The position numbers were made by a program, and so were the translations under genes. This document shows positions 26,867-35,749 of a DNA stretch of 64,000 nucleotides, piece by piece. Source of the DNA: Amycolatopsis granulosa (GTDB lineage Bacteria > Actinomycetota > Actinomycetes > Mycobacteriales > Pseudonocardiaceae); the NCBI RefSeq assembly GCF_011758745.1, contig NZ_JAANOV010000001.1:2046001-2110000 (forward strand). The letters run 5' to 3'. The notes under the pieces were generated by a model, which was not told the origin of the DNA, searched no databases, and saw nothing but the letters and a program-made list of their open reading frames with translations. Every line of letters starts with the position of its first letter. Within the stretch, counting starts at the first letter, position 1.

Positions 26867-28384
26867 CTAGGGCGGCCCGCCCTGGCCCCCGGCGACCGGC
26901 CCGGCCAGCTCCGCCACGACGGCGATGCCGTCGGCGATCTCACCCGGAGGTGTGGCGCCGTAGCCGAGCACGAGGCCCGGCGGCCCGGGGAGCTGCCGGT
27001 GCCAGGACAACGGCTGGACCTTCACGCCGCGGGCCAGCGCCGCGGCGGCGAGCTCCACATCGGACAGTCCGGGGCGGAACGTGATCGTCAGGTGCAGGCC
27101 CGCCGCCGCGCCGTGCACGGTCGCCGACGGGAGGTGGCGGGCCAGTGCGGCGATCATCGCGTCCCGGCGGCGCCGGTGGCGGCGGCGCAGCAGCCGCAGG
27201 TGCCGCTCGAGTTCGCCGGACTCCATCAGGTGCCCCAGCACCAGTTGCGGCAGCACGGCGTTGCCCAGGTCCGCGTGCCGCTTGACGTCGACCACCTCCC
27301 GCTGGTAGCGAGGGGGCACCAGCACCCAACCGATCCGCAGCGCCGGGGCGAGCAGTTTCGAGATGCTGCCGGCGTAGCAGACGCGTTCCGGCAGCATCGA
27401 CCGCAGCGCGGGCACCGGCGCGCGGTCGTAGCGGTGCTCGGCGTCGTAGTCGTCCTCGATGATCAGGCCGCCGTCGCCCGCCCACCGGATCAGCTCGCGC
27501 CGCCGCCCACCGGCGAGCACGACCCCGGTCGGGAACTGGTGCGCGGGCGTCAGCAGCACCGCGGGTGACCGCAGACCGGTCACCCGGATGCCGTCGTCGT
27601 CCACCGGCACGGGTGGTGTGGTGAGGCCGGAGTTCCGCAGGTGCTGCCGCACGCCCAGCGACCCGGGGTCCTCCACCGCGACCTCGGTGATGCCGTGCCC
27701 GGTGAACACCGTTGCGAGCAGTCCCAGCGCCTGCGCGACGCCGGCCACCACGACGACATCGCCGGGACCGGCCCGGATTCCCCGGTTGCGGGCCAGCCAG
27801 TTGACGACCGCGAGCCGGAACGCCGGCGCGCCCCGCGGGTCGCCGTACCCGAGGTCCGGCGCCGACAGGTTGTCCAGCACGGCTCGTTCCGCACGCAGCC
27901 ACGCCGTCCGCGGGAACGCGGCGAGGTCCGGCAGGCCGGGAGTGAGGTCTATGCGCGCCGGGGCGGCGCGCAGGCGGTCGAACACGTCCGGCCCGGGGTC
28001 GAAGCCGGTGACGGTGCTCGTTGCCGTGCTCGTTGCCGTGCCTGTTGCTGTGCCCGTTGCCCGGACCGGGGCGGGTACCGGCGCCGTCACCGGCACCGCG
28101 ACGACCACTGTGCCGGCCCGCCCGCGCCCGGCAACGTGCCCCTCCTCCACCAGTCGCTGGTACGCCTCGGTGACCACGCCGCGCGACACGCCCAGCTCGG
28201 CGGACAGCGTGCGCGTCGCGGGCAGCCTGCTGCCCACCGGCAGGCGGCCGTCGGCGATCGCGTCCCGCAGCCGCGCCGCGAGCCACGCCGATCTGCCGCC
28301 CGGGGGCGCCGCGCCGATGTCGAGCTGGAGGAAGTCCGAGCCCGTTATGGTCCCCTCGACCGGCTCCCCTTTGGACCTGTGCAC
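26867..28384 (-). CDS. MocR-family (GntR-aminotransferase) transcriptional regulator
   Basis: A 505-residue fusion of a winged-helix GntR DNA-binding domain (residues about 30-95, with TRTLSAELGVSRGVVTEAYQRL) and a class I aminotransferase-like domain that binds PLP. The PLP lysine is near residue 343 in SISKLLAPALRIGW. The linker has a four-residue repeat (ATGT/ATST) from a 12-bp DNA array. Start GTG 28384 has no ribosome site; GATACT lies about 7 nt upstream, so the mRNA may be leaderless. Divergent from a LysE exporter gene with only 28 nt between starts, the usual position for the regulated target. Confidence 0.93.
   Translation of the reverse strand: MHRSKGEPVEGTITGSDFLQLDIGAAPPGGRSAWLAARLRDAIADGRLPVGSRLPATRTLSAELGVSRGVVTEAYQRLVEEGHVAGRGRAGTVVVAVPVTAPVPAPVRATGTATGTATSTATSTVTGFDPGPDVFDRLRAAPARIDLTPGLPDLAAFPRTAWLRAERAVLDNLSAPDLGYGDPRGAPAFRLAVVNWLARNRGIRAGPGDVVVVAGVAQALGLLATVFTGHGITEVAVEDPGSLGVRQHLRNSGLTTPPVPVDDDGIRVTGLRSPAVLLTPAHQFPTGVVLAGGRRRELIRWAGDGGLIIEDDYDAEHRYDRAPVPALRSMLPERVCYAGSISKLLAPALRIGWVLVPPRYQREVVDVKRHADLGNAVLPQLVLGHLMESGELERHLRLLRRRHRRRRDAMIAALARHLPSATVHGAAAGLHLTITFRPGLSDVELAAAALARGVKVQPLSWHRQLPGPPGLVLGYGATPPGEIADGIAVVAELAGPVAGGQGGPP
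28014..28061 (-). repeat. Four 12-bp tandem repeats in the MocR linker
   Basis: Units of the form GTGCTCGTTGCC are repeated four times (two exact, two with two or one changes). They encode the Ala/Thr/Gly/Ser linker between the DNA-binding and aminotransferase domains. Confidence 0.75.
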
Positions 28385-28412
28385 CGGACCAGTATCCCGT
28401 CAGGGTGGTGTC

Positions 28413-29012
28413 ATGTCCGTCGAATTCCTGCTCACCGCGCTGGTCATCGTGGCCACGCCGGGGACCGGCGTCCTGCTGACCGTCAACGCCGGTCTGACCC
28501 GCGGCCCACGGGCGAGCGTCGTCGCCGCGCTCGGCTGCACGCTCGCGATCGTCCCGCACGCGGTCGCCGCGATCACCGGACTCGCCGCCCTGCTGCACGC
28601 CGGCACGGTCGCGTTCCAGGCGATCAAGTGCGCCGGCGTGGCATACCTGCTCTACCTGGCGTGGTCGTCGTTGCGCGAGAAGGACCAGCCGCCCGGGACG
28701 GCCGCGCCGAAGTCCCCGGGCCGGGTGATCCTCTCCGCGGTGCTGGTGAACGTGCTCAACCCGAAGGTCACGATCTTCTTCTTCGCGTTCCTGCCGCAGT
28801 TCGTGCGCCCCGGGGACCCGCGTTCGCTGCTCACCATGATCGAGCTGAGCGGGGTGTTCATGGCGCTGACGCTGGTCGTGTTCCTCGGGTACGGGGTGGC
28901 GGCCGCCGCGGTGCGCGACCGCGTGCTGGCCCGGCCGCGGGTGCGGGCGTGGATGCGCCGGGTCTTCGCGGGCACGCTTCTCGCCCTCGCCGCCCGGCTG
29001 GCCGTCGAATGA
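28413..29012 (+). CDS. LysE/RhtB-family amino-acid exporter
   Basis: Membrane protein of 199 residues with five or six helices. The family motif is TPGTGVLLTVNAGLTRG near residues 15-31, and the conserved LVNVLNPKVTIFFFAFLPQF lies near residue 112. It exports amino acids or related compounds, probably with the proton gradient. It starts 28 nt from the divergent MocR gene and overlaps the next gene by 4 nt (ATGA), forming a two-gene operon with the B3/B4 protein. Confidence 0.92.
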   Translation: MSVEFLLTALVIVATPGTGVLLTVNAGLTRGPRASVVAALGCTLAIVPHAVAAITGLAALLHAGTVAFQAIKCAGVAYLLYLAWSSLREKDQPPGTAAPKSPGRVILSAVLVNVLNPKVTIFFFAFLPQFVRPGDPRSLLTMIELSGVFMALTLVVFLGYGVAAAAVRDRVLARPRVRAWMRRVFAGTLLALAARLAVE

Positions 29013-29689
29013 TCCGCTTCCGGCACGCCCCCGCGATCTGGTCGGACTTCCCCCAGCTGGTCCCCGGCGTCCTCCACGCGCAGCACGCCGGCACCACCGG
29101 CGAGCACCTCGAGCACTACTGGCGGATCGCGGCGGAGCGGCTCGCGGCCGGTACCGAATCGGGGCTGCCGGAGATCCAGGCGTGGCGCCACGCCTTCGCG
29201 CGGATGGGCCTGAAGCCGACGCGGTACCGGTGCGCGGCGGAGTCGCTGTTGCGCCGGTTCCGGCGGGAGGGGTCGCTGCCGTCGATCCACCCGCTGATCG
29301 ACCTGGCCAACGCGGTCTCGCTCGCCTACGCGATCCCGGTCGCCGTGTTCGACGCGGACGCGATCGACGGCCTGCTCGAAGTCCGCTACGCCACCGGGGA
29401 CGAGACGTACCTGGCGTTGTCCGGGGAGACCGAACACCCCGAGCCCGGGGAGGTGATCTTCGCCGACGAGCACGGCCAGGCGCACGCACGGCGGTGGACG
29501 CACCGCCAGAGCGCGCGCTCGGCCGTCTCGGCCGGCACCGGGTCGGTGCTGATCGTCGCGGAAGCCCTGCACGCCGGCGCCGCGCGGGACGTGCCCCGGC
29601 TGCTCACCGCGCTGGGCGACGAGCTGCCGGGATCAGTGGCCGCACTGCTGACCCCCGGCGCCCCGGAGTTCCGCACGAGCAATAGTTGA
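29009..29689 (+). CDS. Free-standing B3/B4 tRNA-binding domain protein
   Basis: A 226-residue protein covering the B3/B4 domain, which in the PheRS beta subunit removes wrongly attached tyrosine from tRNA-Phe. Recognisable are GLKPTRYRCAAESLLRRF near residue 70, SIHPLIDLANAVSLAYAIPVAVFD near residue 92, and GEVIFADEHGQAHARRW near residue 150. Free-standing members may edit in trans, but this has been shown only for some of them. It is translationally coupled to the amino-acid exporter, so a role in protection against a toxic or non-standard amino acid is an inference. Confidence 0.8.
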   Translation: MIRFRHAPAIWSDFPQLVPGVLHAQHAGTTGEHLEHYWRIAAERLAAGTESGLPEIQAWRHAFARMGLKPTRYRCAAESLLRRFRREGSLPSIHPLIDLANAVSLAYAIPVAVFDADAIDGLLEVRYATGDETYLALSGETEHPEPGEVIFADEHGQAHARRWTHRQSARSAVSAGTGSVLIVAEALHAGAARDVPRLLTALGDELPGSVAALLTPGAPEFRTSNS

Positions 29690-29721
29690 CTCTGACTAAT
29701 CAGTCCTGGATAGTCGAGTCA
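29686..29721 (+). promoter_or_regulatory. Leaderless promoter and operator of the PadR gene
   Basis: TTGACT (29686-29691), 17-nt spacer, GATAGT (29709-29714), and the ATG at 29721 where transcription should begin. TGACTC (29687-29692) and GAGTCA (29716-29721) form an outer inverted repeat, and CTGACTAATCAG has inner symmetry, so PadR self-repression is plausible. Confidence 0.65.
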
Positions 29722-30317
29722 TGGCGAAGAAGCGACCGGTGGGGAACCTGCTGGCACTGGCCGTGCTGGCCTACCTCACCCGCGAACCGATGCATCCGTA
29801 CGAGCTCAGCCGCACCCTGCGCACCAACGGCGACGCCCGCAGCATCAAGTTCACGCACGGCTCGCTCTACATGGTCGTGCAGCAGCTCGCCAAGGCCGGC
29901 TTCATCGCCGCGCACGAAACCCGGCGTGAGGGCCTCCGGCCCGAGCGCACCACCTACGCCCTCACCCCGGAAGGCCGCGCGGAACTGCGGGACTGGCTGC
30001 GGGAACTGGTCGAAGAACCCCGGCACGAGTACCCGCACTTCGTCGCCGCGCTGTCGCTGATCGGGGCGTTGCCGCCCGACGACGTGGTGACGCTGCTGCG
30101 CAACCGCAAGCGCCACCTCGGCGAGCAACGCGCCGGGATCACCCAACTGATCGAGTCGGCGACGGCCGATGGCGTGCACCCGCTGTTCCTGGTCGAGGAG
30201 GACTACCGGCTGGCGGTGCTGGACGCGGAGATCGCGTTCGTCGACCGGTTCCTCGACCGGATCGGCGACTGGCGGGACACGTGGGCGAAGTTCCACGAAG
30301 AGAGGGGAAACCCATGA
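29721..30317 (+). CDS. PadR-family transcriptional regulator
   Basis: A 198-residue protein with the PadR winged helix at the N-terminus (residues about 10-90: MHPYELSRTL, GSLYMVVQQLAKAGFI, RTTYALTPEGRAEL) and a C-terminal Vir-like helical domain that makes dimers. It overlaps the flavin monooxygenase gene by 4 nt, so the two form an operon and this regulator probably controls both. A leaderless promoter with inverted repeats precedes it. Confidence 0.92.
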   Translation: MAKKRPVGNLLALAVLAYLTREPMHPYELSRTLRTNGDARSIKFTHGSLYMVVQQLAKAGFIAAHETRREGLRPERTTYALTPEGRAELRDWLRELVEEPRHEYPHFVAALSLIGALPPDDVVTLLRNRKRHLGEQRAGITQLIESATADGVHPLFLVEEDYRLAVLDAEIAFVDRFLDRIGDWRDTWAKFHEERGNP

Positions 30318-31507
30318 CCAGAACCGCAGTGGTCGCCGGCGGCGGCATCGCCGGACCGGTGGCCGCGATGGCGTTGCGGCGGGCCGGCATCGAGGCCGTC
30401 GTGTACGAGGCGTACCCGGGTACCGCCGACGGGGTCGGTGGCGGGCTGAGCATCGCGCCCAACGGCCTGGATGCGCTGGCGGTGGTCGGCGCGCATGCGG
30501 CCGTGGAGCGGATCGGCACCCCGATCGCGGGCATGGTCATGCAGAGCTGGACCGGCAAGCGCCTGGGCGAGTTCGGCAGCCCGGCGCACCTGCCGGCGAT
30601 GCAGTTCGTCTGGCGCGACGAGCTGTACCGGGCGCTGTACGACGAAGCCGTCCGCGCCGGTGTGACCTTCGCACACGGCAAACGGCTCGCCGGCGCCGAG
30701 GACCTCGGCGACGCCGTCCGCGCCCGCTTCGCGGACGGGACCACCGCCACCGCGGACATCCTGGTCGGCGCCGACGGAATCCGCTCCACCGTCCGCGGCC
30801 TGATCGACCCCGCGGCGCCCGGACCGCGCTACACCGGTCTGCTCGGCTTCGGTGCGCGCACGACCGCGAGCGGGCTGCCGGGCACCGGCGGGCGGATGCA
30901 CCTGGTGTTCGGCAAGCGGGCCTTCTTCGGCTACCAGATCGAGGCCGACTCGTCCGGCGGCTGGTTCGCGAACCTGCCGCGGCGCACCCCGATGAGCCGC
31001 GCCGAGGCCGCCGAGATCCGCGCGGAGGACTGGCTGCGCGTCCTGCGTGACGCCTTCGCCGCCGACCGCACGCCGGCGACGCGGCTCATCGACCTCACCG
31101 ACCCGGCCGACCTCGTGATCACCGGTGCGCTGGAGGACATTCCCCGGGTGCCGGTGTGGAGCCGGGGCCGGATGGTCCTGATCGGCGACGCCGCGCATCC
31201 CACGTCACCCAGCTCGGGCCAGGGCGCGTCACTGGCGATCGAAAGCGCTGTCGAACTCGCCCGCTGCCTGCGCGATCTGCCGCACGGCACAGCGTTCGCC
31301 GCATACGAGCGGGCGCGGCGGTCGCGTGTCGAACGGATCATCGCCCTCGCCGCCCGCACCAACAGCGACAAGGCGGCCGGGCCGGTCGCGCGCGTCCTGC
31401 GCGACCTGCTGATGCCGGTCGCGATGCGGTTCGCCAAGCCGGAGAAGTTCGCGTGGCAGTTCGAGCACCACATCGAGTGGGACTCCCCGGCCACGGTGCC
31501 CGCCTGA
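30314..31507 (+). CDS. FAD-dependent monooxygenase (aromatic hydroxylase type)
   Basis: Flavoprotein hydroxylase of 397 residues, group A. The dinucleotide motif is VVAGGGIAGPVAAMALRRAG at the N-terminus, the DG motif is ILVGADGIRSTVRG near residue 155, and the second FAD motif is MVLIGDAAHPTSPSSGQGASLAIE near residue 292. Such enzymes hydroxylate phenols, antibiotics (TetX-like) or other aromatics with NAD(P)H and O2. ATG 30314 overlaps the PadR stop, indicating joint control, which fits a drug or aromatic-compound response. Substrate unknown. Confidence 0.92.
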   Translation: MTRTAVVAGGGIAGPVAAMALRRAGIEAVVYEAYPGTADGVGGGLSIAPNGLDALAVVGAHAAVERIGTPIAGMVMQSWTGKRLGEFGSPAHLPAMQFVWRDELYRALYDEAVRAGVTFAHGKRLAGAEDLGDAVRARFADGTTATADILVGADGIRSTVRGLIDPAAPGPRYTGLLGFGARTTASGLPGTGGRMHLVFGKRAFFGYQIEADSSGGWFANLPRRTPMSRAEAAEIRAEDWLRVLRDAFAADRTPATRLIDLTDPADLVITGALEDIPRVPVWSRGRMVLIGDAAHPTSPSSGQGASLAIESAVELARCLRDLPHGTAFAAYERARRSRVERIIALAARTNSDKAAGPVARVLRDLLMPVAMRFAKPEKFAWQFEHHIEWDSPATVPA

Positions 31508-31513
31508 CCGGCT

Positions 31514-31541
31514 GTGCCGGGGACCGGCCGGCCCCCGGCAC
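31514..31541. terminator. Hairpin between the monooxygenase and fdhA
   Basis: GTGCCGGGG (31514-31522) pairs with CCCCGGCAC (31533-31541) around a 10-nt loop, between two converging genes. There is no T run, so it may be a weak or Rho-assisted terminator. Confidence 0.5.
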
Positions 31542-31550
31542 CACTTCCGC

Positions 31551-32771
31551 TCAGGCGTTGACCAGCATCCCGTGCGGGTCGAGCACGTACTTGCGCGCCG
31601 CACCCTTGTCGAACTCCTGGTACCCGCGCGGAGCCTCGGCCAGCGGGATCGGCGTCGCGTTGACCGCCTTGGCGATGTGCACCCGGTCGTGCAGGATCGC
31701 CATCATCAGCCGCCGGTGGTACCGCATCACCGGGCACTGCCCGGTGGTGAACGCGTGCGACTTCGCCCAGCCCAGGCCGATCCGGATGGACAGCGAGCCC
31801 TGGCGCGCCGCCTCCTCGGACGCGCCCGGGTCGCCCGTCACGTACAGGCCCGGGATGCCCAGGGCACCGCCGGCGCGGGTGATGTCCATCAACGAGTTCA
31901 GCACCGTGGCCGGGTGCTCGGTCGCCGCCTCCTTGCCGTGCCCGCGTGCCTCGAACCCGACGGCGTCGACCCCGCAGTCCACCTCGGGTACGCCGAGGAT
32001 CTGCTCGATCTGGTCCTTCGGGTCACCCTGGGACACGTCCACCGTTTCGCAACCGAAGCTGCGGGCCTGCGCCAGCCGCTCCTCGTTGAGGTCGCCGACG
32101 ATGACCACGGCCGCACCGAGCAGCTGCGCGGACGCCGCCGCCGCGAGACCGACCGGCCCCGCGCCCGCGATGTACACCGTCGACCCGACACCCACGCCCG
32201 ACGTGACACAGCCGTGGAACCCGGTCGGGAAGATGTCGGACAGCATGGTCAGGTCGAGGATCTTCTCCATCGCCTGGTCGCGGTCCGGGAACTTCAGCAG
32301 GTTCCAGTCGGCGTAGGGCACCATCACGTACTCCGCCTGGCCGCCGACCCAGCCACCCATGTCCACGTAGCCGTACGCCGACCCCGGCCGGTCCGGGTTG
32401 ACGTTCAGGCAGATGCCGGTCTTGCCCTCCTTGCAGTTCCGGCACCGCCCGCAGGCGATGTTGAACGGCACCGAAACCAGGTCGCCCTCCTTGATGAACT
32501 CCACGTCCCGGCCCGTCTCGACCACCTCCCCGGTGATCTCGTGCCCCAGCACGAGCCCTTCCGGTGCGGTGGTGCGGCCGCGGACCATGTGCTGGTCGCT
32601 GCCGCAGATGTTCGTCGCGACACTCTTCAGGATGACGCCGTGGTTGACCTCGCGTCCCACGTTGGCCTGGTGCACGCCCGGGCCGTCCTTGAGCGAGAAG
32701 GTCGGGTAGTCGATCGTCTCGACCTCGACCTTGCCCGGCCCCATGTAGGTGACCGCCTTGTTGCCCGCCAT
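31551..32771 (-). CDS. fdhA: Glutathione-independent formaldehyde dehydrogenase
   Basis: Zinc MDR enzyme of 406 residues resembling Pseudomonas putida FDH, which oxidises formaldehyde to formate with tightly bound NAD. The catalytic zinc cysteine is in TNICGSDQHMVRG near residue 56, the structural-zinc cysteines are in CGRCRNCKEGKTGIC near residue 105, and the Rossmann motif is AGAGPVGLAAAASA near residue 180. Length and the NVNPDRPGSAYGYVDMGGW segment match this family and exclude ordinary alcohol dehydrogenases. It stands alone; formaldehyde could come from demethylation reactions elsewhere in the cell. Confidence 0.92.
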   Translation of the reverse strand: MAGNKAVTYMGPGKVEVETIDYPTFSLKDGPGVHQANVGREVNHGVILKSVATNICGSDQHMVRGRTTAPEGLVLGHEITGEVVETGRDVEFIKEGDLVSVPFNIACGRCRNCKEGKTGICLNVNPDRPGSAYGYVDMGGWVGGQAEYVMVPYADWNLLKFPDRDQAMEKILDLTMLSDIFPTGFHGCVTSGVGVGSTVYIAGAGPVGLAAAASAQLLGAAVVIVGDLNEERLAQARSFGCETVDVSQGDPKDQIEQILGVPEVDCGVDAVGFEARGHGKEAATEHPATVLNSLMDITRAGGALGIPGLYVTGDPGASEEAARQGSLSIRIGLGWAKSHAFTTGQCPVMRYHRRLMMAILHDRVHIAKAVNATPIPLAEAPRGYQEFDKGAARKYVLDPHGMLVNA

Positions 32772-32957
32772 GACTTCTGCCGCCTCGATTCCTCGTTCGC
32801 CGTTGAACGTCTGGACCCGATGCTAGGAACCCCCGCACGGGCGGGCCTAGGGCCGGAAGACCATTTCGGAGCGGGATTTCCGGACGCGGGCCGGGTGACC
32901 GGGACGAATGCGGCACCGGTGAGCGGGGAACAGCCCGCCGGCTGCTGTGCGAGGCGG

Positions 32958-33242
32958 TCAGGGCAGCAGCACGACCTGCAGGGCGGTGAGCACGCCCGCG
33001 GCCGCGACGGCGATCGAGGCCGCGGCGAGAACGCGCCGGGAACTGCCGGTCCGGGGTGGGCGCCGCACGGCGACGAACCACAGCACCACGACGACGGCTG
33101 CGCACCCGGCGGCGGCGAAGTCGAGTGGAGCGCCCCGGGTGAGCCCGCTGCGCAGCAGCAGCACGGCCGCCACGGCGGCGGCGAGCGCGGTGCGCTGCCA
33201 GGCCAGCTCGGTGCGCTCCGGCTGGAGCCCCGGATCGCTCAT
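32958..33242 (-). CDS. DUF202 membrane protein, second of a pair
   Basis: A 94-residue protein with three predicted helices. The N-terminus has the DUF202 signature PERTELAWQRTALAAAVAAVLLLR. Function is unknown. ATG 33242 overlaps the stop of the preceding DUF202/YidH-like gene by 4 nt, so the two small membrane proteins are probably made together and may form one complex. Confidence 0.8.
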   Translation of the reverse strand: MSDPGLQPERTELAWQRTALAAAVAAVLLLRSGLTRGAPLDFAAAGCAAVVVVLWFVAVRRPPRTGSSRRVLAAASIAVAAAGVLTALQVVLLP

Positions 33243-33595
33243 CGCACGCTGGCCAGCACGACCACGAGGACGACGGCCCCGGTGGCCGCCGCCGCCCATC
33301 CGACGATGAACGGCAGCCACGTCATCGGCAGGGGCCGCTTGTGCCGCATCGCCCGCTGCACCCGCGCCCAGCGGCGGTAGCCGAACCCGGCGAGGAGGGT
33401 GCCCGTGACGGCGAGCAGCGCGGCGAGGGCGGCCCGCAGCCCGGCGACGGAGAACTGCGGTACGAACTGCATGAGCGCCACGGACCCGGCGACGAGCGCG
33501 AGCGCGGTCCGCAACCAGGCGAGGAACGTGCGCTCGTTGGCCAGCGTGAACCGGTAGTCGGGCTCCTCCCCCTCTTCGTACCACCGTGGGCTCAT
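33239..33595 (-). CDS. YidH-like DUF202 membrane protein
   Basis: A 118-residue protein with an acidic N-terminus (YEEGEEPDYRF), the DUF202 signature LANERTFLAWLRTALALVAGSVALM and three predicted membrane helices. ATG 33595 is preferred over GTG 33604 because the usual N-terminus begins MSPRWYEEGEEPDYR. The YidG/YidH proteins of E. coli have the same paired layout. No function is established. Confidence 0.82.
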   Translation of the reverse strand: MSPRWYEEGEEPDYRFTLANERTFLAWLRTALALVAGSVALMQFVPQFSVAGLRAALAALLAVTGTLLAGFGYRRWARVQRAMRHKRPLPMTWLPFIVGWAAAATGAVVLVVVLASVR

Positions 33596-33692
33596 GCGGC
33601 TCACGTTACTGTTCGGCCAGGTCGGGGCCGCCGGTGGTGTCCCGGCGCCCTGCGGCCGGGAGCATCTCGACGGCCGGCGCCGGGAGAGCGGG

Positions 33693-34613
33693 TCAGCGGG
33701 CGCGGGGCAGCTGGACCGGGTCGTCGTGGAGGGTGGCGAACAGGTCGCCCAGTTCCGCGGTGCGGTCCAGGACGTCGTCGCTGCGGAACGTGAGCTGGGC
33801 GGGCCGGCGACAGGCCTCGACCTCGTCCCAGGTGAGCGGTGTCGAGACCGTCGGCTCCGCGCGGCCGCGCAGCGAGTACGGCGCGACCGTCGTCTTGTGC
33901 GGGTTGTTCTGGCTCCAGTCGATGAACACCTTTCCCGGTCGCAGGCTCCTCGTCATCGCGGCGGTGACCGTGTCCGGGGTCTCGGCGGCGAGTTTCCTCG
34001 CCGCTTCCCTCGCGTAGGCCGACGTGTCCTCCGGCGTCGCGGTGCGCACCGCCGCGTACAGCTGCATGCCCTTCGACCCGCTGGTCTTCGGGTACAGCCG
34101 CAACCCGTCGGCGGCCAGCAGGTCACGCAGCCGCTCGGCGACCCGGCAGCACTCGACGATCGTCGCCGGCTCCCCCGGGTCGAGATCGAACACCAGCAGG
34201 TCCGGGTTGCGGCGCGCGCCCCGCGGGCCCACCGTCCACTGCGGCACGTGCAGCTCCAGCGCGGCGAGGTTCGCCGCCCAGATCAACGTCGGCACATCAT
34301 TGACGAGGGGGTAGGCGTTGACGTCCGAACTCTGCCCGCGGCCGCCGCCGGCGATCTTCGCGGTGCGCACCCAGCTGGGCGCGTGCCGTCCGGCGTCCTT
34401 TTCGTAGAACGGGTTCGCCTGGACACCGTTGGGCCAGCGGCGGAAGGTCAGCGCGCGGTCCCGCAGGTGCGGCAGGATCACCGGAGCGATCCGCGCGTAG
34501 TAGTCGATCACCTGACCCTTCGTGAAACCGGCCTCCGGATAGAGGACCTTGTCCAGATTGGACAACGCCAGCCGGCGCCCGTCGACCTGCACCGTCACCC
34601 TGTCCTCGGCCAT
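33693..34613 (-). CDS. Free-standing LigD-type polymerase/primase domain protein
   Basis: Archaeo-eukaryotic primase-like polymerase of 306 residues, the PolD domain of LigD without ligase or nuclease domains. Start region ALSNLDKVLYPEAGFTKGQVIDYYARIAPVILPHL in pieces matches the family; the metal-binding motif is VFDLDPGE with Asp about 143 and 145; the next motif is KTSGSKGMQLY, where many relatives have His in place of Gln. Such proteins fill gaps or add nucleotides in non-homologous end joining or base-excision repair. No ku or ligase gene is in the window. Confidence 0.88.
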   Translation of the reverse strand: MAEDRVTVQVDGRRLALSNLDKVLYPEAGFTKGQVIDYYARIAPVILPHLRDRALTFRRWPNGVQANPFYEKDAGRHAPSWVRTAKIAGGGRGQSSDVNAYPLVNDVPTLIWAANLAALELHVPQWTVGPRGARRNPDLLVFDLDPGEPATIVECCRVAERLRDLLAADGLRLYPKTSGSKGMQLYAAVRTATPEDTSAYAREAARKLAAETPDTVTAAMTRSLRPGKVFIDWSQNNPHKTTVAPYSLRGRAEPTVSTPLTWDEVEACRRPAQLTFRSDDVLDRTAELGDLFATLHDDPVQLPRAR

Positions 34614-34699
34614 GCCCCCAGCGTGCCCCAGCACCACCCGCCGTGCACGGCGGCTCGGAGCGGCAGCCGGCGTCCCCCGGACACGCGCCGCCCGGCGGC

Positions 34700-35749
34700 T
34701 CAGGGCACCAGGACCAGGCGGATCGGGTTGCCCTCCTTCCGTTCCAGGTGTTCCACCGCCGTCACGGCCTCGGCGAGCGGGAACGTGCCACTGATCGAGC
34801 GGCTCCATTCGACGCGGTGGTAGCGGGCCAGCTCGATGAGCTGCTCCACCGCGCCGGGCGGCGACCCGTAGTGGCCGAGCAGGCGCTGCCCGCGGTAGCT
34901 GAACCCGATGCCGTCGGTGACGGTCAGCGGTTTCGGGGTCAGCCCGACGAGCACGAGACGCCCGCCGAGACCCAGGCAGCTCACCGCCTGCTCGCGCACG
35001 GACGGCACCCCGGCCATGTCGAAGGCCACGTCCAGCCCGGCTCCCCCGGTGACGGCGAGGATCTGCTCACGCAGGGTCGGCTCCTCCGGATCCAGGACCA
35101 GGTCGGCACCGAACTCCAGCGCCCGCTTCCGCGCCGCCTCCAGCGGATCGACCGCCACGATCGGCGCCGCGCCGACCAGCCGGAGCAGCTGAACCGCGTG
35201 CGCACCGAGGCCGCCCGCGCCCCAGACGCCCGCCGGCCGCGCGGGCTGGGCCTGCCCGGTGCCGGTGATCGCGCCCCACGGCGTGGACACCGCGTCCGGC
35301 ACGATCGCCGCCTGCACGAACGGCAGGTCGTCCGGGATCGGGATCAGGGTGTGCTGGCTCGCCAGGGCGTATTCGGCCCACCCGCCGTCGTAGTCCACGC
35401 CCCGTGTCCGCACCTGGAGGCAGGGGTCGCGGAACCGGACGCAGTTCGGGCACTGGCCGCACCGCTCACCCGCCTCGAGCGCCACGCGCTGCCCCTCCTG
35501 CCACCGGCCCGGCACGTCCGGCCCGATCGCGTCGATCTCGCCCGCCACCTCGTGGCCGAGGGTCACCGCGGGAGCGTCGAGGAAGAGCGGGGTGAGGCTG
35601 CCGTCGATCAGGTGCACGTCCGACAGGCACACCCCGGCCGCACGGACCTTGATCCGCACCTGTCCGGGGCCGGGTTCGGGTACCGGCACCTCCGTCACGC
35701 CGAACGTGCGCGAACCGATCTCCAGCCGGCCGGCCAGCATGGTGGCCAT
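34700..35749 (-). CDS. Zinc-dependent alcohol dehydrogenase
   Basis: MDR enzyme of 349 residues with both zinc sites: catalytic residues in AGVCLSDVHL and GHEVAGE, structural cysteines in CGQCPNCVRFRDPC near residue 100. The NAD(P) motif is VWGAGGLGAHAVQLL near residue 180. It is of the AdhP/xylitol-like broad group; substrate cannot be set. ATG 35749 has GGAGGACACC upstream; an ATG three codons later is possible. Neighbours give no pathway clue. Confidence 0.9.
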   Translation of the reverse strand: MATMLAGRLEIGSRTFGVTEVPVPEPGPGQVRIKVRAAGVCLSDVHLIDGSLTPLFLDAPAVTLGHEVAGEIDAIGPDVPGRWQEGQRVALEAGERCGQCPNCVRFRDPCLQVRTRGVDYDGGWAEYALASQHTLIPIPDDLPFVQAAIVPDAVSTPWGAITGTGQAQPARPAGVWGAGGLGAHAVQLLRLVGAAPIVAVDPLEAARKRALEFGADLVLDPEEPTLREQILAVTGGAGLDVAFDMAGVPSVREQAVSCLGLGGRLVLVGLTPKPLTVTDGIGFSYRGQRLLGHYGSPPGAVEQLIELARYHRVEWSRSISGTFPLAEAVTAVEHLERKEGNPIRLVLVP

